DNA of 64,000 nucleotides from contig NZ_ACDZ02000009.1 in assembly GCF_000173915.1 (NCBI RefSeq), positions 145,854 through 209,853 of the forward strand. The letters run 5' to 3'. This DNA is from Gemella haemolysans ATCC 10379 (GTDB taxonomy: Bacteria > Bacillota > Bacilli > Staphylococcales > Gemellaceae). The position numbers and the translations under genes are program-made. Below the pieces are notes generated by a model. It worked only from the letters and a program-made list of their open reading frames with translations, had not been told where the DNA came from and searched no databases. Positions 8,265 through 17,378 of the stretch are shown here, piece by piece; positions within the stretch are counted from its first letter, which is position 1; each line of letters starts with the position of its first letter.

Positions 8265-9848
8265 CTACTCCAATACATCCTCTAATCTTAAACCGCGACT
8301 CTTCGCAAGCCTACTTCTAAAAATTATACCCCTATTATCTTCTTCAGGTAACCCATAATAGGCAGTCACTGTATTCACCAGCATCGCATTATCTTTCGTT
8401 ACCATACGCGCCCATAGATGCCAATCTTCAAAACCATCATACTCAGGATCATACCCACCAGCTTCTATAACTGCAGATTTCCTATAAATTACAGTAGAAT
8501 GATTAAACATATTTTTATAGGCTAACTGAAACCATAATTCCTCACCTGATAGATTATTGAAATTACCTCTTTTAATTCCACCTTGTAACTTATCTTTATC
8601 AGTATCCACTTTAGAACCGATAATATCTAACTTGTCGTTCAACTCTAATTCATTAAGAAGAAAATCTAAATGCCATGGCATCCATTCATCATCGGACTCC
8701 TGTCTTGCGATATACTTGGCAGTGGCTAACGAAATCCCTATATTAAGAGCTCTCGATATACCACCATGAAGAACTTTGTGATAAACCACTCTCTCATCAT
8801 TTAAATATTTTCTACATACTTCTTCAGTCCCATCAAGAGATCCGTCATCAACAATAATCAATTGGAAATTTTTATGAGTTTGATTTAATACCGACTCAAT
8901 AGCATTAGCTACAGTTTTCTCACAATTATAAACTGGCATAATAATATCTACTTCCGCATCCGATAAAGATAAATCCATCGATTCAATACCGTAATTTCTT
9001 AGAATTTCTACCTCATTGGTTGTTAAAAATGTTCTGAAACAATGAACACTCACACCAGGAATATCTTTCACAAGAAAAAGAGAAGTAGAATAAAAACCAT
9101 AGACTTCTACGTTCTCATAGTTTGACAATAAATCATAAATTTCTTCTTCGAAACATTTATCAACTTGAACTGTTTCCACATTTTCTACATTAACCGAAAC
9201 ACGAGGATGAGCATAGTATAATACGTCTCCCAGTCTTTCCAAAGCTTTCTGCGTCAGTTTTTCTGTAATTTTTATATCTTTTTCATCTATATAATTACCA
9301 AGCGCTTGTCCTATAAAGACCTTCACTCTTTTTCCGTTAGTTGCTCTAGCGAAATTATTTGGTTTAGTATCGAAAGGTATTTTTATTAATTTTTCAGTTG
9401 AGAATACGGTGTTAGTGTCAAATATTGTATAGTGACCTTGAGATAAGTTTATAACCTTCTCCAGAGTTATTTCATTTGGTCCGACTACCCTATCTGTACA
9501 GCGAGTATACATATTTGGTGTAATAATCGAGGTACTGCCATCATCAAACGTATATAATCTCATAAAATTAGGATTAAAGATCATGTGAGCCACCGGATTA
9601 TCTAAACTCGCTAGATAGAACTTATCAATTTTAGTATTCACTAATTTTTCCCTAAGTTCGCTAGTCCACTCTTTATTATCAATAAATAGGGTATCTTCAC
9701 AAAACTCCTTCATTTTCTTAGCGTATATTTTCTGCCTATTATCATTAGACATTTTCAAATATATTCCAAAAAACTTCTCACCTGTAATCTTAGCCAACTC
9801 TTGCGCTACTAAGACTTGAAATGGTGAGGTGCAAAAAACAATATTCAT
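8265..9848 (-). CDS. Two-domain glycosyltransferase: GT52 sialyltransferase-like plus GT2
   Basis: A 527-residue protein. Residues 1 to about 290 resemble GT52 (bacterial alpha-2,3-sialyltransferase-like). The start is MNIVFCTSPFQVLVAQELA. FIGQALGNY, YYAHPR and a Glu-rich EEEIYDLL follow, and then VYGFYSTSLF, the regions that bind CMP-sugar donors in that family. From about residue 300 a complete GT2 (GT-A) domain begins with VDIIMPVYNCEKT. It contains IVDDGS, a QESDDEW variant of the DXD region, and a C-terminal GGYDPEYDGFEDWHLWARM acceptor loop. The two domains suggest sequential sugar transfers by one polypeptide. A GAGAGG site precedes the ATG and a promoter lies at 9927-9955. Whether the GT52 half uses CMP-sialic acid cannot be settled from sequence alone. 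Confidence 0.75.
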   Translation of the reverse strand: MNIVFCTSPFQVLVAQELAKITGEKFFGIYLKMSNDNRQKIYAKKMKEFCEDTLFIDNKEWTSELREKLVNTKIDKFYLASLDNPVAHMIFNPNFMRLYTFDDGSTSIITPNMYTRCTDRVVGPNEITLEKVINLSQGHYTIFDTNTVFSTEKLIKIPFDTKPNNFARATNGKRVKVFIGQALGNYIDEKDIKITEKLTQKALERLGDVLYYAHPRVSVNVENVETVQVDKCFEEEIYDLLSNYENVEVYGFYSTSLFLVKDIPGVSVHCFRTFLTTNEVEILRNYGIESMDLSLSDAEVDIIMPVYNCEKTVANAIESVLNQTHKNFQLIIVDDGSLDGTEEVCRKYLNDERVVYHKVLHGGISRALNIGISLATAKYIARQESDDEWMPWHLDFLLNELELNDKLDIIGSKVDTDKDKLQGGIKRGNFNNLSGEELWFQLAYKNMFNHSTVIYRKSAVIEAGGYDPEYDGFEDWHLWARMVTKDNAMLVNTVTAYYGLPEEDNRGIIFRSRLAKSRGLRLEDVLE

Positions 9849-9926
9849 ACACTATACCTCTCTATTAAGCACTCTATTAGACGCTAAAACTACGCCAAAA
9901 AGCTTTTTCCTTTCATAATTATAAAT

Positions 9927-9955
9927 ATTTTATCACGTGGAAAAATTCTAGTCAA
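9927..9955 (-). promoter_or_regulatory. Promoter of the glycosyltransferase operon
   Basis: Minus strand TTGACT (9950-9955), 17-nt spacer, TAAAAT (9927-9932), about 80 nt before the start at 9848. Confidence 0.6.
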
Positions 9956-10021
9956 ATTTACTATTTAATGCTTTTATATGCATTTTAATTCCAATTTTTT
10001 AAAACTTATACTAACACTTGA

Positions 10022-10057
10022 CAAAAGCACCCTTGAAAATTATCAAGGGTGCTTTTT
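10022..10057 (-). terminator. Terminator after the giant adhesin gene
   Basis: Stem AAAAGCACCCTTGA / TCAAGGGTGCTTTT with T tails on both strands. A close copy lies at 17176-17209. Confidence 0.8.
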
Positions 10058-10105
10058 AGCCATTTATTATTAACTAGTTTGTCTTTATGATCTTATATGT
10101 TAATC

Positions 10106-10711
10106 TTATTTTTCTTTACGACGTCTTACCGCTGCAAGCATTCCACCAAGTGCCGCAAGTCCTAATCCTGCTAATCCAGTATTAGTTTCAGTTGCACCTG
10201 TGTTAGCTAATCTCTTAACTTGAGCATTTGCTTTTGGTTGAACTGGTTTTTGATCTTGTTTTGGTTGTGGTTTTGGATTTGCCACATAGTTGATTACTGT
10301 ATCTTGACCTGGGTTTGTAGGGATATCTGGTATGATATATCCTTTAGTTGGGTCTTGTGGATCAACTGGTTTAAGTGGATTTCCATTTCCATCAACTGGA
10401 GTATATCCTGGTACGTATGGTAATACCGGTCTTTCACTTCCTGGTTTTGTTGGATCTGTTGGGTCGTTTGGATATTTAATTTGGCTTGTTGGTTGTCCTG
10501 GGATGTTTGTTACCCATGATCCTAATGGTTTGTAAACGTATGTTACTGTTGAACCATCTTTTCCAATCTTACCTTTAGCTTCTCCATCTACACGAACAAG
10601 CACATAACCTGGAATCACTTTTCCACTTGTAGTGTACTCATCTCCTTCTTTTCCTTCTGTTGTTTCTGCAGGAATTAAGTCTTTTCCATTTTCATCTACA
10701 TACTTAACCAC
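10106..10711 (-). pseudogene. C-terminal, LPXTG-bearing fragment of the frameshifted giant adhesin
   Basis: A 201-residue frame holding the last repeat (KYVDENGKDLIPAE ... SWVTNIPGQP), a short Lys/Gln/Pro linker, the sortase motif LANTG, a Gly/Leu-rich membrane helix and the VRRRKEK tail. It has no signal peptide and no proper start. Its sequence continues the gene at 10885-16605 after two single-base insertions, near 11014 and near 10804. If those are real, the adhesin would be made without an anchor. If they are sequencing or assembly errors in repeat DNA, the gene spans 10106-16605 intact. Confidence 0.75.
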
Positions 10712-10751
10712 TAAGTTTGCTTTGTTTGCTACGTAGTTAATTACTGTATCT

Positions 10752-11036
10752 TCACTTGGATCTGTTGGGATGTTTGGTACTACATATCCTTTTGTTGGAT
10801 CTTGTTGGATCTACTGGTTTAAGTGGGTTTCCATCTTTATCAACTGGAGTAAATCCTGGTACGTATGGTAATGTTTCTGTTGGTTTACCTGGTTTTGTTG
10901 GATCTGTTGGATCGTTTGGATATTTGATTGGACTTGTTGGTTGTCCTGGAATGTTTGGAATCCATGAACCGATTGGTTTGTAAACATATGTTACTGTTGA
11001 ACCATCTTTTCCAACTCTTACCTTTAGCTTCTCCAT
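10752..11036 (-). pseudogene. Middle fragment of the frameshifted giant adhesin
   Basis: This frame encodes the repeat portion between the two +1 insertions (KVRVGKDGSTVTYVYKPIG to KDGNPLKPVDP). The upstream shift shows when comparing CCAACTCTTACC here with CCAATCTTACC in the last repeat. The downstream shift shows as TCTTGTTGGATC here against TCTTGTGGATC in sister repeats. Confidence 0.7.
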
Positions 11037-14000
11037 CTACACGAACAAGTACGTATCCGTTGATTACTTTTCCTGTTGTAGAGTACTCATCTCCTACTTT
11101 TCCTTCTGTTGTTTCTGCAGGGATTAAGTCTTTTCCATTTTCATCTACATATTTAACTACTAGGTTTGCTTTATTTGCTACGTAGTTGATTGGAGTGTCT
11201 TGACTTGGATCTGTTGGAAGATCTGGTACGATGTATCCTTTAGTTGGATCTTGTGGGTCAACTGGTTTAAGTGGGTTTCCATCTTTATCAACTGGAGTAA
11301 ATCCTGGTACGTATGGTAATGTTTCTGTTGGTTTACCTGGTTTTGTTGGATCTGTTGGATCGTTTGGATATTTGATTGGGTTTGTTGGTTGTCCTGGAAT
11401 GTTTGGAATCCATGAACCGATTGGTTTATATGTTACTACTTCTGTAGTATCTTTTGAATCTGCAGTTACTTTTGTAGCTGGTACAGTTGCTTTGTCAGCT
11501 AAGTATCCTTTAACTACTGGTGATTTAACTTCTGTTAAGTCTTGTGCTGGTGTCCAGTCTCCGTATGTAACTTCTCCTGTAACTAAGTTTACTTTTGCTT
11601 CACGTGTAAATTTAGCTTCTTGTGTCACTACTTTTGGTGTTCCATCTTCATTTAACACTGGAGTTCCATCTGCGTATACGTATGTGATTGTACGTGTTAC
11701 TGTTTTGTTTAGATCTTTTTCTTCTAATCCAGCTGGATATTTAGGTCCTTCTGGGTTGTTTGGATCTACTGGAGTTCCTGGTGTTTTCGGTTGATCTGGT
11801 GTTACTGTAACTTCTTTCGCTTTAAGCGTTACTTTGAACTCTTGATCTGTATCTTTATCTTTATCGAACTTACCACCTTCTGGGTATGTATTAGATACTA
11901 ATTCATATCCTTTGTTTTCAAGTTCTTTAATCTTAGCTTTTACTTCTGCTTCTTTTGTTAATGGTGTATCTGAATCACCTTGTTCAGTAATAGCATCTAC
12001 TCCTGGAATTGGATTTCCTTTTTCATCTACGAAAGTTGTTTTCGCTTTTTGAGTATCTTTTACGTAGTTGATTACTGTATTTTGACTTGGATCTGTTGGA
12101 AGATTTGGTACTTCATATCCTTTTGTTGGATCTTGTGGGTCAACCGGTTTAAGTGGGTTTCCATCTTTATCTTTTGGAGTGTATCCTGGTACGTATGGTA
12201 ACACTTCTGTTGGTTTACCTGGTTTTGTTGGATCTGTTGGATCGTTTGGATATTTGATTGGACTTGTTGGTTGTCCTGGGATATTTGGAATCCATGATCC
12301 GATTGGTTTGTATGTTACTACTTCTGTAGTATCTTTTGAATCTCCAGTTACTTTTGTAGCTGGTACACTTGCTTTATCAGCTAAGAAGCCTTTTACTACT
12401 GGTGATTTGACTTCCGGTAAGTCTTTAGCTTCTGACCAGTCTCCGTATGTAACCTCTCCTGTAACTAAGTTAACTTTTGCTTCACGTGTGAATTTAGCTT
12501 CCTGTGTTACTGTTTTTGGTGTTCCATCTTCGTTTAATACTGGAGTTCCATCTTCGTATACGTATGTAATTGTACGTGTTACTGTTTTGTTTAGATCTTT
12601 TTCTTCTAATCCAGCTGGATATTTAGGTCCTTCTGGGTTGTTTGGATCTACTGGAGTTCCTGGTGTTTTTGGTTGATCTGGCGTTACTGTAACTTCTTTT
12701 TGTTTTAATGTTACTTTGAACTCTTGATCTGTATCTTTATCCGTATCGAACTTACCACCTTCTGGGTATGTATTAGATACTAATTCATATCCTTTGTTTT
12801 CAAGTTCTTTGATCTTAGCTTTTACTTGATCTTCTTTTGTTAATGGTGTATCTGAATCACCTTGTTCAGTAATAGCATCTACTCCTGGAATTGGGTTTCC
12901 TTTTTCATCTACGAATGTTGTTTTCGCTTTTTGAGTATCTTTTTCGTAGTTAATTGGTGTACTTTGAGTTGGATCATTTGGAATATCTGGAATGATATAT
13001 CCTTTAGTTGGATCTTGTGGATCCACTGGTTTAAGTGGTTGTCCATTTCCATCTTTTGGAGTCATACCTGGTACGTATGGTAATACCGGTTTATCAGTTC
13101 CTGGTTTTGTTGGATCATCTGGATTATTCGGATATTTGATTGGGTTTGTTGGTTGTCCTGGAATGTTTGGAATCCATGATCCTAGTGGTTTGTATGTTAC
13201 TACCTCTGTAGTATCTTTTGAATCTCCAGTTACATTTACAACAGGAACACTTGCTTTATCAGCTACAAATCCTTTAACTACTGGTGATTTAACTACCGGT
13301 AAGTCTTTAGCTTCTGACCAGTCTCCGTATGTAACCTCTCCTGTAACTAAGTTAACTTTAGCAGTACGAGTAAATTTAGCTTCTTGTGTTACTGTTTTTG
13401 GTGTTCCATCTTCATTTAATACTGGAGTTCCATCTTCGTATACGTATGTAATTGTACGTGTTACTGTTTTGTTTAGGTTTTTTTCTTCTAATCCAGCTGG
13501 GTATTTAGGTCCTTCTGGGTTGTTTGGATCTACTGGAGTTCCTGGTGTTTTCGGTTGATCTGGTGTTACTGTAACTTCTTTTTGTTTAAGTATTACTTTG
13601 AACTCTTGATCTGTATCTTTATCCGTATCGAACTTACCGCCTTGTGGGTATGTATTAGATACTAATTCATATCCTTTGTTTTCAAGTTCTTTGATCTTAG
13701 CTTTTACTTCATCTTCTTTTGTTAATGGAGTTTCTGATCCACCTTGTTCAGTAATTTCAGCTACTCCTGGAATTGGGTTTCCTTTTTCATCTACAAATGT
13801 TGTTTTCGCTTTTTGGATTGCCGTATATTTAACAACATATTCGTAATCTTCATCTGTAGCTGTTGTTGCTTGTACTGGTACTTTTTCAACACTTGCGATA
13901 TATCCTTCTTTTTGAGGTACTGCAAGTTCTGGAAGATCAGTACTTTGACCATCAGTTCCTTTCCAGTTAATATAAACTGGTCTGTCATTAGAGTTAATTA

Positions 14001-16605
14001 CCGCTTTACCTTCTGCAGTTAACTTGATTGAACCTGTGTAACTTACAGTTTGTTTTTGTGATGGGAATACTTCTGTACCTGCAAGATTTGCAACATTATC
14101 AGCGTATACAAATTTAATTGTACGGTTTACTTCTTCTACTTTTGTTTTCTTAACGTAATCATATTCTGCTGGAGTAACAAATGCAGATCCATTTATACCT
14201 TTAGCTTTTAATTCTTCTTCAGAATATAAATCTCTTGCTCTTGTCTTCGTAACACTTAGTGTTCCTCTTACGTTTTCAGGAGGAAGATCTGCAAGAATGT
14301 ATTCTTCTCCATTAACTTCTTTAACTAAGTCTACGTGATCATTACTTACATCATATTTGTTTCCAAGCACATTAGTATAATCTTTTGAACCATCTTCACC
14401 TAAAGGAATATTCCCCGTATATCTTGTTGGTTCGAAACCTATAACTTCACCTGTTACTAGATCTTTGAATGTTCTAACAACAGCTCCTGTTGGCGGCTCA
14501 CCTTGAACCTTACCATCACCATTAATACTCCAACCATTTGGAACTTTAGTTATAACATCTTCTTTTCCACCGTTAATAGGTTCTCCACCTGATACAGTAA
14601 GAGTTGCTGCAGTTTTATCATTTCCTACATAACCTTGTTTAATTAATCCATTTTCATAAGTAATATTAGAATATTCACTTGTTAAAGTTTTGTCTTTTAT
14701 TACTTTTTCAACACCTAAAGATTGAAGAGGCATAGAGACTATAGAATCTTCTTGAATAGTTCCTTCTGTAACAGTAAGTTCTAATTCCGTTGGTGAAATT
14801 AATCTAGGTGTTAATGTAAAACCAGTATCTCGACCATCTTGTAAAATCCATACATTGTTTTCATTAGCTCTAGCATTAGACCAACGATTTTGTGGACGGT
14901 AAGTAATACTATCACCTTTATTAGGTTTAATAGTAGACGCTGTATTTAATCCATTTATAAAGTTAGAACTTCCTGCAAGTTCTTTAAATTCTGTAAAATC
15001 AGCATTAGGAAGTTTGATCGTAAATTTAGATCCTACTCCATAACGAACATCTGAATCAGTTTTTAATACGATTGAATCATTTCTACCTATTTGCTCATTA
15101 TTAAGGTATGTCAATCCATTGTTTTCACTTAGTGATGCACTAGTACCTTGTTTTTGATAGCTAGGTTGTTGACCTTTTCTTATATAAGTGTGTTCAAGAA
15201 CCGTACGCCCATCAATTTTAATAGTCGCTGTATACGGAGTGTCTTTTGAAATTTGTGGAGCTAAATATCCATTACCCGATAAATTACTCGCTCCAAACGA
15301 CACATTCGGATAGTCTTTTACTTTATCGTTCCACTCGATGTTGTAAGTATATGTTCCAGTTTCGTTAGCTACCGCTGGTTGCTCAGCAACACGCTGATCA
15401 TAAGTCATACCACGTTGTGTACGTTGTGCCCAATATGGTACAGATTTGTTATTGTTGTTTCCTGTAGTTGTTTTAAAGTCGATAGATTTAACTTTACCAA
15501 CTACTGTTCCATCAGTCGCTCTGATTTCTGTATTTACAGCCAAACCAGCACCTAGCTCAGCTAAGTTAGTAAGTTCAATTTTTGTAATAGAACCCGCTTT
15601 AAGTGTAGATGTACTAATAGTAGTATCAACTCCCCATCCTGTAGGAGCCGTATTATCTGCATTCATTTCAACATAAGCATTTGTTACAGCATTAACTGTT
15701 TCTCCATCTCTAAAAACATCTTTTCCTGTGATTTTTGAAGCAGTCTCAGCTAATACTGTTTCTACTTTCCCACGGTGTCCTGCACGTTGCATTGTTACGT
15801 ATACTGCTTCGATAGCTTTCTCTAATTCTTTACGTTGTTGATCAGCATCTGATTTTGTTGAAGAATCTGAGTTGAAGATATCTAATGCTTTTGCGATTTC
15901 TTTTTCAGATGTTGCTACCGCTGCTTTAATTTCTGCTTTAGGAGCTTCTTCTTTAACTTCTTTTGTTGCGAATGTTGTTGCAGCTTGGTTTACTGCTTTT
16001 GCTTCTGAAACTGCTTTTTCTAAGTTTTCTTTAGCTACTTTAGTTTCAGATTTTTCTTCTTTTTTGTCTACTGCTTTTTCTGTAGTTTTTTCTGCTGTAT
16101 TTAAGTTATTGATAGCTGCTTCTAATGCTGCTACTTGTGCATCTACTTCAGCTTGTGTAGCTGTTGATTGTGCTACTAAGTCTTTAGCTTTGTTTAATTC
16201 TACTGCTGCACTTACAGTTTTAACTTGTTTATCTTCTGATAACTCTTTTTCTGCTAATGTTACGAATAGGTTATCTAATTGACTGATTTTTGCTTGAAGA
16301 ATAGCTTTGTTTACCTCTTTTTTAGCTTCAGCTTTTACTTCTTTTACTTCCGTAGCTTTTTCTACTACAGCTGATTTTGTTTCAGTTTTTTCCTCTATTG
16401 GTTTTTCTGCTGCTACTTTTTCAGTAGCTGCTACTGTTGCTTCTTCTTTATTAGTGTCTGCTGCTTGCGCTGCTCCACCTAAAAACATAAAAGCAGAAGC
16501 AATAAGAACCGATGCCGTTCCAGCATTAAACTTTTTAATACCGTACTGGTTAACTTTTTCGAATTGCTTCTTGTTATTCATTCTTGTATTATTTTTACTA
16601 AACAT
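10885..16605 (-). CDS. Giant YSIRK repeat adhesin, frame interrupted near its 3' end
   Basis: The start at 16603-16605 is chosen because GGAGAAGGT lies directly upstream; a longer frame to 16647 has no ribosome binding site. The export signal YGIKKFNAGTASVLIASAF is YSIRK-like, with cleavage near GGAAQA. An Ala/Lys/Glu-rich helical stalk follows (about 250 residues), then a segment with [20 protein letters not shown]. Several beta-rich domains come next, and then three long tandem modules of about 294 residues. Each module starts AKTTFVDEKGNPIPG and includes TVTRTITYVYEDGTPVLNED and GSWIPNIPGQPT. A shorter module beginning VVKYVDENGKDLIPAE follows. The frame then runs into about 50 nonsense residues after a +1 insertion near 11014. 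The repeats resemble MucBP/Rib-like wall-spanning modules. Ligand unknown. Confidence 0.8.
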   Translation of the reverse strand: MFSKNNTRMNNKKQFEKVNQYGIKKFNAGTASVLIASAFMFLGGAAQAADTNKEEATVAATEKVAAEKPIEEKTETKSAVVEKATEVKEVKAEAKKEVNKAILQAKISQLDNLFVTLAEKELSEDKQVKTVSAAVELNKAKDLVAQSTATQAEVDAQVAALEAAINNLNTAEKTTEKAVDKKEEKSETKVAKENLEKAVSEAKAVNQAATTFATKEVKEEAPKAEIKAAVATSEKEIAKALDIFNSDSSTKSDADQQRKELEKAIEAVYVTMQRAGHRGKVETVLAETASKITGKDVFRDGETVNAVTNAYVEMNADNTAPTGWGVDTTISTSTLKAGSITKIELTNLAELGAGLAVNTEIRATDGTVVGKVKSIDFKTTTGNNNNKSVPYWAQRTQRGMTYDQRVAEQPAVANETGTYTYNIEWNDKVKDYPNVSFGASNLSGNGYLAPQISKDTPYTATIKIDGRTVLEHTYIRKGQQPSYQKQGTSASLSENNGLTYLNNEQIGRNDSIVLKTDSDVRYGVGSKFTIKLPNADFTEFKELAGSSNFINGLNTASTIKPNKGDSITYRPQNRWSNARANENNVWILQDGRDTGFTLTPRLISPTELELTVTEGTIQEDSIVSMPLQSLGVEKVIKDKTLTSEYSNITYENGLIKQGYVGNDKTAATLTVSGGEPINGGKEDVITKVPNGWSINGDGKVQGEPPTGAVVRTFKDLVTGEVIGFEPTRYTGNIPLGEDGSKDYTNVLGNKYDVSNDHVDLVKEVNGEEYILADLPPENVRGTLSVTKTRARDLYSEEELKAKGINGSAFVTPAEYDYVKKTKVEEVNRTIKFVYADNVANLAGTEVFPSQKQTVSYTGSIKLTAEGKAVINSNDRPVYINWKGTDGQSTDLPELAVPQKEGYIASVEKVPVQATTATDEDYEYVVKYTAIQKAKTTFVDEKGNPIPGVAEITEQGGSETPLTKEDEVKAKIKELENKGYELVSNTYPQGGKFDTDKDTDQEFKVILKQKEVTVTPDQPKTPGTPVDPNNPEGPKYPAGLEEKNLNKTVTRTITYVYEDGTPVLNEDGTPKTVTQEAKFTRTAKVNLVTGEVTYGDWSEAKDLPVVKSPVVKGFVADKASVPVVNVTGDSKDTTEVVTYKPLGSWIPNIPGQPTNPIKYPNNPDDPTKPGTDKPVLPYVPGMTPKDGNGQPLKPVDPQDPTKGYIIPDIPNDPTQSTPINYEKDTQKAKTTFVDEKGNPIPGVDAITEQGDSDTPLTKEDQVKAKIKELENKGYELVSNTYPEGGKFDTDKDTDQEFKVTLKQKEVTVTPDQPKTPGTPVDPNNPEGPKYPAGLEEKDLNKTVTRTITYVYEDGTPVLNEDGTPKTVTQEAKFTREAKVNLVTGEVTYGDWSEAKDLPEVKSPVVKGFLADKASVPATKVTGDSKDTTEVVTYKPIGSWIPNIPGQPTSPIKYPNDPTDPTKPGKPTEVLPYVPGYTPKDKDGNPLKPVDPQDPTKGYEVPNLPTDPSQNTVINYVKDTQKAKTTFVDEKGNPIPGVDAITEQGDSDTPLTKEAEVKAKIKELENKGYELVSNTYPEGGKFDKDKDTDQEFKVTLKAKEVTVTPDQPKTPGTPVDPNNPEGPKYPAGLEEKDLNKTVTRTITYVYADGTPVLNEDGTPKVVTQEAKFTREAKVNLVTGEVTYGDWTPAQDLTEVKSPVVKGYLADKATVPATKVTADSKDTTEVVTYKPIGSWIPNIPGQPTNPIKYPNDPTDPTKPGKPTETLPYVPGFTPVDKDGNPLKPVDPQDPTKGYIVPDLPTDPSQDTPINYVANKANLVVKYVDENGKDLIPAETTEGKVGDEYSTTGKVINGYVLVRVDGEAKGKSWKRWFNSNICLQTNRFMDSKHSRTTNKSNQISKRSNRSNKTR
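11175..13825 (-). repeat. Three tandem ~882-nt coding repeats
   Basis: Three in-frame copies of a ~294-residue module, starting on the minus strand near 13820, 12938 and 12056. They are nearly identical over long stretches, making this a hotspot for copy-number change and assembly collapse. Two shorter related modules of about 455 nt follow toward 10270. Confidence 0.8.
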
Positions 16606-16722
16606 ACCTTCTCCTTTTTCTTTTAGATTAAAATAAAAATAAATCATAATGACTATGATACGTATTTTACAAAATGTAACTTAAACGTACCTAAAATTTA
16701 AAAAATTTATTTTTTTTATTTT

Positions 16723-16751
16723 ATTATAGCTCATTTGTCTCTAATTTACAA
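16723..16751 (-). promoter_or_regulatory. Promoter of the giant adhesin
   Basis: Minus strand TTGTAA (16746-16751), 17-nt spacer, TATAAT (16723-16728), about 118 nt upstream of the start. Confidence 0.6.
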
Positions 16752-17175
16752 TATATTTAATTGCAATATTAAAACAAATATCAACTGTTGTATATACTAA
16801 CCCAAAAAAATTTTCAAAATTCCCCTCTTGGGAATACGTTTTCAAAACTGTTTCAATATGTGTTTTAAATTTCTATAAAAAAATAATTAATACTCTTTTT
16901 TGTTATAATAAGCTAACTAAACTCTAAAAGTTATTTTCTTTAATTATTAAATATAATTTTATTTTTACTTAAAATGAAATTTAAATACATTAAAATATAC
17001 CCTATACCCCTATATTGATTTTTCTTCTTTTTGTGTAAATATTTTTTCTTCTATATATATATATATATATATCAAGTTTCTTACATACCCTATATAGGTA
17101 TACCTCCATCATGTAAACAGAAAAATTCTATGTCACAACATATCCTTCTATAAACACCTATTATTTAAGTAAAAT

Positions 17176-17282
17176 AAAAGCACCCTCAAAAATTATCAAG
17201 GGTGCTTTTTAGCCATTTATTATTTACTACTTTGTCTTTATGATTTTATTTTTTATCCTTATTTGTCTTTACGACTCCTCAC
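17176..17282 (-). repeat. Remnant of an LPXTG gene 3' end plus terminator, duplicate of 10022-10128
   Basis: On the minus strand it begins with codons for VRSRKDK and a stop (17259-17282). A region matching the DNA downstream of the giant adhesin with few differences follows, including the hairpin AAAAGCACCC / GGGTGCTTTT and the flank TTTAGCCATTTATTATT. It is most simply the tail of a second LPXTG gene that once stood here, or one end of a tandem duplication. Confidence 0.7.
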
Positions 17283-17378
17283 CAATAGGAAAATATAATT
17301 GAAATTTCCTCTGCAAAGAAAATCAGAATCCTTATAATCTACTTTATATAGATTTTTGTAAATAAAATATTTAACGTA

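Larger units (their letters stand above)
16606..17378. other. Intergenic region with promoter and a copy of the adhesin 3' tail
   Basis: About 770 nt containing the adhesin promoter (16723-16751), a TA dinucleotide run near 17052-17072, a small palindrome at 17085-17101 (ATACC / GGTAT), and a degenerate copy of an LPXTG-gene tail plus terminator (17176-17282). No intact gene. Confidence 0.6.

Noticed and set aside
11231..13558. Long plus-strand ORFs opposite the adhesin repeats
   Set aside because: They repeat with the same period as the sense-strand modules and lack starts with ribosome binding sites; antisense artefacts.
17052..17072. TA dinucleotide run as a phase-variation switch
   Set aside because: It lies more than 300 nt upstream of the adhesin promoter and inside no ORF, so a switching role is not supported.
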